NCBI GenBank assembly: GCA_002412495.1
Contig: DHVE01000080.1
Coordinates: 76,977-140,976 of the forward strand
DNA length: 64,000 bases
Source: Betaproteobacteria bacterium UBA5216
GTDB taxonomy: Bacteria > Pseudomonadota > Gammaproteobacteria > Burkholderiales > SG8-41
Direction of reading: 5' to 3'
Shown: positions 58,346 through 64,000 of the stretch, piece by piece
Position numbering within the stretch: the stretch's first letter is position 1
Layout of the letters: the number at the start of each line of letters is the position of its first letter
Program-made: the position numbers and the translations under genes
Notes under the pieces: model-generated
Database searches by the model: none
What the model saw: the letters and a program-made list of their open reading frames with translations, nothing else
Told to the model about the DNA's origin: nothing

Positions 58346-60469
58346 CTACATCTCCCGCGCAACCGAAAACGCCCTGGGTGATTCGCCCGCTTGGTGGATT
58401 TTATGCATCGTCCGGTACGCGGATTCGATATGACGGCGAAACCGCTGGGTATCGAACAGCGGAGTGGTCAGCCGGTTTTCCGCCAGCTTTTGCCGGACAT
58501 CGCGCAGCAGTGCCGGCGTCGTTGCCAGCTTGAACGCCAGCGCTTCGTAATCTTCGAGCGTGTGGGTGATCAATTCGGGCATACCGATAGCGCTTAGCAG
58601 GCTGGCCGCCACGCGGCTGGCAAAACTTTGCCCCGCGCGCGTAACCACCGGCAAGCCCATCCACAACGCATCGCTCGCGGTGGTGTGCGCGTTGCAGAGC
58701 AAGGTATCCAAGAACAAATCCGCCAGGCGGTGACGGGCCATATGATCCGCGTGCGCGGTGCGCGGCGCAAAAATCAGCCGGGCGGGATCCACGCCGCGCG
58801 CCGCCGCCTCGTTGCGCAGGTTTTGCTCCACCGCGGCATTGGCGCGCAGCAGCCACAGCACGCTGCCTTCCACCCGAAGCAACAGCCGCATCCAGACATC
58901 AAAAATGTCCGGTGAAATTTTGAAGTTGTTGTTAAAGCAGCAAAACACAAAAGCGCCTTCCGGCAATCCAGCCGTGGCGCGGGCGGGTGTTGGCGCGGCG
59001 CTCTTGCGCTTGGAATCGTTTGGTTGATAAGAATCGGGTAAATAAACCACTCGCTCGGCGTAGTGCGCTTGCTGGTGCGGCGGAATCACCACCTCGTCGG
59101 CGATCAGGTAATCGATGTAAGGCGCGCCGAACGTACCGGGAAACCCCAAGAAATTAACCTGCACGGGCGCAGCCCGATGCGCCAAAATGCCCGGACGGCT
59201 ATCGGTGGTGTAACCCTTGATATCGACGGCGATATCCACCTCGTTATCGGTGATCCACTGCGCCGCCGCTTCGTCGGTAAACGCTCGCACATCCACAAAC
59301 CGGTCCACCGCCGCGACGACGCGCTTGCGCAACAGGTCTGCCCGGTCGGGGCCAAACGAAATGGCGACGATTTCAAAAGCGCTTCGGTCATGCAGTTCCA
59401 GCAACTCCGCCATCAGGTAAGCCGTGGCATGATCGTGAAAATCCGCGGACAGGTAGGCCAAGCGAATTTTGGTATGCTGGTAACGCCTGCCCCGCCACTT
59501 GGCCGGCGACACCGGCGGATGTTTTTCACGCGCAAACATCGAGGCGCAGATCAACTGGTCTGCCGGGTCACCCGACACCGTAAGAAAATTAAACGGCTCG
59601 GCCACCAGTTTGCGGCGCCGTATGCCATCGATAATTTTTGCCCGCAAAACAGGGTAATCACCCCACGCGCCGATGTGCTTGCGGGATTGCAGGGCCGCGC
59701 CCAATACAAACGGATAGTCCGCGTCGATTGTCAGCAACTGGTCGTAACTGGCGATCGCATCCGTGTGCCGGTTCATTTTTTGCAGCACGCCGCCGCGTTG
59801 CGCCAACGCATCGGCATAGCGCGGCTTGATCGAAATGGCCTTGTCAAAGTTGGCCAGCGCCTCGGCATTGCGCCGTAGCCGCGCGAATGCCGCGCCGCGA
59901 TTGCAATAGGCGTCCGCGAACGCGGGATCCGCCGCAATCGCCTTGTCGTAGCTTTTAATCGCCGCGTCAACCTGGTTCAGGGCGACAAGCGTATTGCCCC
60001 GGTTATTCCACGCACCGGGCTGGCGCGGCATAACGCGCAGCGAGTGATCGTAGCTCGCCAACGCCTCTGAATAGCGCCGCAAGCGATACAACGCATTGCC
60101 GCGATTGTTCAGCGCTATCGTGTCGTCCGGCTTCAGGGCCAGCGCCCGATCAAAGGAGGCAACGGCCTCTGCGTGCTGGTTCATCGCGGCGTAAATATTT
60201 CCCAGATTGGAATGGGCTTTCACCGACCGCGGGTTATGCTGCAATGCGCGTGAAATCAGCGCTATCGCTTGGGCGCCCTCACCTTGCTGTGAACGCAGCA
60301 TCCCCAGTAGACGCAGCGCCTCCCCATGATCCGGCTCTGTATCGAGCACGCCCTGGTAAAGCCGCTCGGCGTCCGCCAGTTGGCCGAGCCGGTGGTGGGC
60401 AAGGGCTTGCTGTATCCATTTCCCGGTTTTGCGGCTATTGCCAGGGGCTGATTCTTGCGGTGACGGCAT
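58346..60469 (-). CDS. TPR protein with O-GlcNAc transferase (OGT/SPINDLY, GT41) domain
   Basis: A 707-residue cytoplasmic-type protein. Around eight TPRs occupy residues about 15-290 (repeating A-x-x-x-YxKAIAxxPxFADAYCNRG). A GT41 glycosyltransferase domain occupies about 320-700. GT41 features: RLAYLSADFHDHATAYLMAELLE, VQVNFLGFPGTFGAPYIDYLIAD, VFCCFNNNFKISP and the UDP-binding DTLLCNAHTTASDALWMGLPVVT. It would glycosylate Ser/Thr of protein substrates. Encoded between a TPR gene and the CHAT gene in an adhesin locus, it may modify the adhesins before export; this is inferred from position. Confidence 0.93.
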   Translation of the reverse strand: MPSPQESAPGNSRKTGKWIQQALAHHRLGQLADAERLYQGVLDTEPDHGEALRLLGMLRSQQGEGAQAIALISRALQHNPRSVKAHSNLGNIYAAMNQHAEAVASFDRALALKPDDTIALNNRGNALYRLRRYSEALASYDHSLRVMPRQPGAWNNRGNTLVALNQVDAAIKSYDKAIAADPAFADAYCNRGAAFARLRRNAEALANFDKAISIKPRYADALAQRGGVLQKMNRHTDAIASYDQLLTIDADYPFVLGAALQSRKHIGAWGDYPVLRAKIIDGIRRRKLVAEPFNFLTVSGDPADQLICASMFAREKHPPVSPAKWRGRRYQHTKIRLAYLSADFHDHATAYLMAELLELHDRSAFEIVAISFGPDRADLLRKRVVAAVDRFVDVRAFTDEAAAQWITDNEVDIAVDIKGYTTDSRPGILAHRAAPVQVNFLGFPGTFGAPYIDYLIADEVVIPPHQQAHYAERVVYLPDSYQPNDSKRKSAAPTPARATAGLPEGAFVFCCFNNNFKISPDIFDVWMRLLLRVEGSVLWLLRANAAVEQNLRNEAAARGVDPARLIFAPRTAHADHMARHRLADLFLDTLLCNAHTTASDALWMGLPVVTRAGQSFASRVAASLLSAIGMPELITHTLEDYEALAFKLATTPALLRDVRQKLAENRLTTPLFDTQRFRRHIESAYRTMHKIHQAGESPRAFSVAREM

Positions 60470-60551
60470 GGGTTTCTGGTCTGGTAGGCGGAATCAGGCA
60501 ACTCGCTGTTCATACGGTAAATTATCTACCGCCGGACGCCCTGTTGCCTAT

Positions 60552-61745
60552 TCAAACCGGTGGCCACGCAAGCCCCAGTGACTGCGCCTCACGCCGCAAC
60601 GCCTCTGCCTTCGTAACATGCATGCCCAAATGGAACTGTTCGTCGCCCTTCCCCATCACCGGGAACGGCTGCGCGTTGAACAGATTGTAGTGGCTGTCGT
60701 GAACAAGGCAATCATCGCGTATTGCAGGCCAGATTTCGCTATCCAGAAACCGCTGAACCGGCTCTTGCGGCGCATTGCCCTGCGCCGCCATAAAGCGTTC
60801 AATACGCGCCGATACAAACAAAGAGGGCTCGGTAAGCGCGCCCCACAGACCCGTTGGCAACAAATCAGCATGCAGCACATGGTCGCGCATTACATGCGCG
60901 CGTTTGCCGCTGTTCAACCAAGCGTCAACCGCCGCCGACTCCTTGGCGGATATGCGCTGATGGACATCACGGAACAGAAATGCAGCGACGCCCGGATCGT
61001 CGGCGGCCAGAAACGGCCAGAATGGCGGCGGCACGGCAGGATGATCGGCGGCACCATCCCTAAGCTCCGCACCCATGCGCCGGAGTGCCGTGACGGTATC
61101 GGGCAAAACGCCTCGCTTGAGGTAAAAGCGGCTACCCCACCCCGGATAGTGCTCCTTCACGAGCCGCGCATTGGCTATCGCGCCCAGTGCCGACAGCGGA
61201 TTTCCATCGAGCAGCGCAAAGCACACCACCCGTTTGGGGCCACGCGCCAGCGAGAGGAAATCCACGCCTGGTGCTGCCGCGCTCCCAGTCGGCGCCTTTT
61301 GATCTGCTTCTTTCAATAATCTGCGTCCAAGGGCCAGCGCGTGGCTCGGCTTGCCACCCCGGTAGTACGCTTGCTGCAAAGCCCGCTGCGACGTGACATC
61401 GCCAGGCCGGGCCTGCACCAGCGGTAGCAACACCGCGATTGCATCAGCGAACTGACCGGCGTCTGCAAACAGCGCCCCCTTCAAGCGCAAATAAATAGGC
61501 TTGCCTGGCATCAACTGCAAGGCATGATCGATGGCATCCAACGCAGCCAAAAAGCGGCCGCGCCGCCCCTCGGCAACCGCGAGTTGGCGCCAGGCGGCAT
61601 GATCGCCGGGGTTGGCTTTCACGTGTGGCACAAGGCAATCCGCCGCCTCGCCAATTTTTCCGGCATTCAGTAACGCTAGGGAACGAAATACCGGCGACAG
61701 CGATACGATTGGACGCGCATTTCTCGCGGTGGTTTTTGTAGTCAT
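60552..61745 (-). CDS. TPR protein with C-terminal glycosyltransferase-like domain, unknown function
   Basis: A 397-residue protein. Start ATG 61745 (MTTKTTARNARP); an in-frame GTG at 61766 lies closer to the terminator. Residues about 20-145 are TPR-like (GKIGEAADCLVPHVKANPGDHAAW, FLAALDAIDHALQLMPGK). The remainder (about 165-397) begins RVVCFALLDGNPLSALGAIAN and contains FRDVHQRISAKES, HVMRDHVLHADLLPTGLWG and CLVHDSHYN. The pattern recalls uncharacterised glycosyltransferase-like proteins with an RDH...H...GxWG signature. It precedes the OGT-like gene by 82 bp. No signal peptide. Confidence 0.7.
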   Translation of the reverse strand: MTTKTTARNARPIVSLSPVFRSLALLNAGKIGEAADCLVPHVKANPGDHAAWRQLAVAEGRRGRFLAALDAIDHALQLMPGKPIYLRLKGALFADAGQFADAIAVLLPLVQARPGDVTSQRALQQAYYRGGKPSHALALGRRLLKEADQKAPTGSAAAPGVDFLSLARGPKRVVCFALLDGNPLSALGAIANARLVKEHYPGWGSRFYLKRGVLPDTVTALRRMGAELRDGAADHPAVPPPFWPFLAADDPGVAAFLFRDVHQRISAKESAAVDAWLNSGKRAHVMRDHVLHADLLPTGLWGALTEPSLFVSARIERFMAAQGNAPQEPVQRFLDSEIWPAIRDDCLVHDSHYNLFNAQPFPVMGKGDEQFHLGMHVTKAEALRREAQSLGLAWPPV

Positions 61746-61772
61746 CGTCTGGAAATATTGCCACACCGGGGC

Positions 61773-61804
61773 AAAAAAAACGGCGCAATGTCACCATTGC
61801 GCCG
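61773..61804 (-). terminator. Intrinsic terminator of the second adhesin gene
   Basis: On the minus strand CGGCGCAATG (61804-61795) pairs perfectly with CATTGCGCCG (61790-61781) around a 4-base loop. It is followed by TTTTTTTT (61780-61773). It lies 25 bp after the adhesin stop and only 28 bp before the start of the downstream TPR gene, which therefore needs read-through or its own promoter. Confidence 0.93.
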
Positions 61805-61829
61805 TGCATAAAGTTAGAACGGATGCTGC

Positions 61830-64000
61830 TTAATCAGTAATCAACTTACCTTGGGAAAGCAGGTTGGCTATTACGCCTGCACTGTCTGCGGTATTGGCAC
61901 CGGCCAGCGCTGTCATGCTGGTGTTTTGCAACACGATCGTCTGATCTACCGGGCCTGCCGCACCTTGTGAATGCACCGTCAACGTTACATCCGCACCGGT
62001 TTGTGCAAAACTCAGGAATGAGCCAAGGTTGCCGTTGCCGACCGTATGGTTTTCTAAAACCAACAGATCCTTGAGATTCAACACATCACCGCCAGAGGCT
62101 ACTGCAGCAGTGTTGAAGTCAGTTACCGTATCCGTCGGCGCGGCGCCGCTACCCTGATCGCCGTTGTTCCACTTGAACGTGTCCGAACCAGCGCTACCCG
62201 TCATGTTGTCGCTGCCCGCGCCACCAATCAGGATATCGTTGCCGTTACCGCCCGTGAGCGAATCATTGCCACTGTTACCGGCCAGTACGTCATTGCCATC
62301 ACCGCCACTGAGCGTGCTGTTGGCGCTGGTGCCGATTAACACATCGTCGCCCACAGTACCCGTCAGATTGTCACCCGTCGTTGTGATGGCATCACGCGTA
62401 AGCGTTATGCCAAGCTGGCCGGCAACAGCATCATTATCTCCATCGGTTGCGATGACGTTATAGTTAAGGTCAATCTGCGTGCCGACGAACTCATTGCCGT
62501 AGGAAAACACACCCAGTTTGAACTGGCCGGATCCGGATGCCGCATCAATTTGCACCGCATTGAACTGCGTTGCGGAATTGATTTCGAAAGTCCAGTCCGC
62601 TTGTATGCCGTTGATCGTGATGGAGCCATCGAGGTTATCCGTCATGACCAGCCCCGTCACCAAGTTATGACTTGCGTCATAAATCTTGATGTCAGATAAC
62701 GACAAATCGACTTTGACATCGTTTACATCGCCATAGTAATCGCCAATAACATTACTCGGGGCATCCGCTATTATCGCGGCAAGCGTAATGTTCGCATTCC
62801 CTTGATTAGTGAACGTAACAATTTGGCGGAACGAATTCGTCAAATTGTATGAGCCGGCAACGCTGAAGGTTTCGCCGCCGCCGCTTCCACTGGTAGTCAA
62901 CCCGTTCAACAAATCAATGCGCAGCCCCTCGCCAACCTTGAAGCTGTTGCCATCAGTAATACCGATCTCCCCGTTATTGGTATTGACTGAGTCACCACTC
63001 TTGGTTGTAAGGAAAGCATCTTGGGTAGTGCCGCCCAGATTGATAAACGCCTTCCAATCCTTGTTGCCGCCACCTACTGTTTGGATGGTCGACGAGCTCA
63101 CCTCAGTACCATTGGTAATAACGGCCTCAGGATTGAAGGTATACGTACCCGCTCCGCCATTAAGCGACAGAGTGAAGCCCACTGTGCCACCTGCCGTAGT
63201 GCCGGTGGATGCGGTTAACGTCGTGCCATCAGCGCTGAGGTAGAGATAAAGCTGTTGGCCACCGACCAGCAGATTGTTTCCTGCAGCGTCCTTCGCCGCA
63301 ACCGTCGAAGTCGTTGCGCCAGCAACCAAAGCGTCGCCTGTCAAATTCGCCGAAATATCCGCCGCATTGAACTTGACCGATCCGACACCATCCGCACCCG
63401 AAGTAAAATTCAGATTTGCAACAACTTGATCCGTTGTGCCGACCACGCCTTTGTCTTCGACGAAAATGGTTTCCGGAACAACCAGTTTCGGGTCGGTATC
63501 GCTGATCGTCAACGACAGCGGCGCACTCGCGCCCGCCGAGGTCGATATCACGTCGCCATCACCGTCGGTCACCGTCACCGTGGCCACCACGTTCACCAGC
63601 GTGCCCAGGTTCAGCGTGTTGATCTCGCCCGCGCCCTGCGTGTTGGAGTGCTCCAACGCCACCAGCGAGGTCAGCGTCACGCTGCTGCCGCTCAACGTGA
63701 TCGTGAACGCCACATTGCTGCCGTTATACACGCCCTGAATGGTGTTCGCGTCCACTTGCACCAGCGTGATCGCAAAGTTGCCTACCGTCGTTTGCAAGCC
63801 TGTCGCCACGTTGTTGGTCGTCGACAGCGCGTAGCTTACGTTGGTGCTGTTCAACGGAGAATCCACCGCACCTGCGGTAAACGTCGGCGCCGTGATCTGC
63901 ACGGTTTGCGAACCACCCGCGCCGCTGGCTTCCACCACGCTCAACGCGCTAAATGTCGGCGGCGCGTTCACCGTCAGCGTCGGATCGGTGTCGCTGATCG
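61830..64000 (-). CDS. Second giant RTX/T1SS adhesin (C-terminal 720 residues; 5' end beyond window)
   Basis: The open frame continues past the window edge; the GTG at 63971 is only an internal codon. The visible part has T1SS-143-type repeats (DGDGDVISTSAGASAPLSLTI, EDKGVVGTTDQVVANLNF). Classical RTX nonapeptides follow near residues 540-600 of the visible part (GGDGNDVLAGNSGND, GGNGNDILIGGAGSD). A C-terminal type I secretion domain (GSDTFKWNNGDQGSG, DTVTDFN, DVLNLKDLL) comes last, ending at 61830. It differs from adhesin 1 in having a full RTX block. It is followed by a strong terminator. Confidence 0.92.
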   Translation of the reverse strand, partial: ISDTDPTLTVNAPPTFSALSVVEASGAGGSQTVQITAPTFTAGAVDSPLNSTNVSYALSTTNNVATGLQTTVGNFAITLVQVDANTIQGVYNGSNVAFTITLSGSSVTLTSLVALEHSNTQGAGEINTLNLGTLVNVVATVTVTDGDGDVISTSAGASAPLSLTISDTDPKLVVPETIFVEDKGVVGTTDQVVANLNFTSGADGVGSVKFNAADISANLTGDALVAGATTSTVAAKDAAGNNLLVGGQQLYLYLSADGTTLTASTGTTAGGTVGFTLSLNGGAGTYTFNPEAVITNGTEVSSSTIQTVGGGNKDWKAFINLGGTTQDAFLTTKSGDSVNTNNGEIGITDGNSFKVGEGLRIDLLNGLTTSGSGGGETFSVAGSYNLTNSFRQIVTFTNQGNANITLAAIIADAPSNVIGDYYGDVNDVKVDLSLSDIKIYDASHNLVTGLVMTDNLDGSITINGIQADWTFEINSATQFNAVQIDAASGSGQFKLGVFSYGNEFVGTQIDLNYNVIATDGDNDAVAGQLGITLTRDAITTTGDNLTGTVGDDVLIGTSANSTLSGGDGNDVLAGNSGNDSLTGGNGNDILIGGAGSDNMTGSAGSDTFKWNNGDQGSGAAPTDTVTDFNTAAVASGGDVLNLKDLLVLENHTVGNGNLGSFLSFAQTGADVTLTVHSQGAAGPVDQTIVLQNTSMTALAGANTADSAGVIANLLSQGKLITD

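Overview
The window reads as a chromosomal segment of a GC-rich (roughly 60 % G+C) betaproteobacterium, most likely of the Burkholderiales/Rhodocyclales type. The reasons are the divergent mreBC / gatCAB arrangement, metX-metW, gshA-gshB next to an EIIA(Man)-ptsH-ptsI phosphotransfer chain, several Bug/TctC-type periplasmic solute receptors, a class I PHA synthase and a leucine-degradation (liu) operon. No rRNA, tRNA, insertion sequence or CRISPR array is visible.

Layout. 1-8.3 kb: cell-shape genes (mreC, partial; mreB), the tRNA amidotransferase gatCAB, a secreted coiled-coil protein, xthA and an AmpG-like permease. 8.3-15.5 kb (minus strand): metX-metW behind a promoter, a SAM-II type riboswitch and an intrinsic terminator; then a small conserved gene, ptsI, ptsH, EIIA, gshB and gshA. 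15.6-28.4 kb: a catabolic island of unknown substrate. It has a plus-strand set (amidohydrolase, DUF35 protein, thiolase-like protein, Cys-nucleophile alpha/beta hydrolase). It faces a minus-strand set (three Bug receptors, three CitE-like lyases, a double-domain CoA-transferase and a glutaredoxin-DinB protein). The last of these has an in-frame UGA exactly at the redox cysteine position, followed by a SECIS-like hairpin. 28.6-29.9 kb: a two-gene type II restriction-modification system (BglII/BstYI-like nuclease plus MT-A70 methylase).

30-40.3 kb: phaC and a metallo-beta-lactamase-fold hydrolase diverge, across a perfect palindromic operator, from a liu operon (isovaleryl-CoA dehydrogenase, methylcrotonyl-CoA carboxylase beta, enoyl-CoA hydratase, HMG-CoA lyase). 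That operon also carries nitronate monooxygenase, HCCA-isomerase, macro-domain and TfoX-C genes. 40.3-47.7 kb: small DUF genes, an MFS transporter, a GDSL lipoprotein, a DUF559 gene set in GC-rich hairpin repeats, a PYROXD2-like oxidoreductase, and a trypsin-like protease. A copy of the protease gene's 3' end flanks a vapBC-type toxin-antitoxin pair. 47.8-64 kb: a surface locus on the minus strand. It holds two giant type I-secreted adhesins (one complete with a LapA-type retention module and a TAAG cleavage-like site, one running off the window), an OGT/SPINDLY-type glycosyltransferase, a TPR protein and an exported TPR-CHAT protease.

The most notable non-obvious signals are: (1) the candidate selenoprotein; (2) a complete SAM-II/antiterminator/terminator circuit ahead of metX; (3) a dispersed 18-bp motif, TAAAAACA-N5-TTA, present eight times in both orientations and lying even inside coding sequences; and (4) the adhesin/CHAT/OGT locus.
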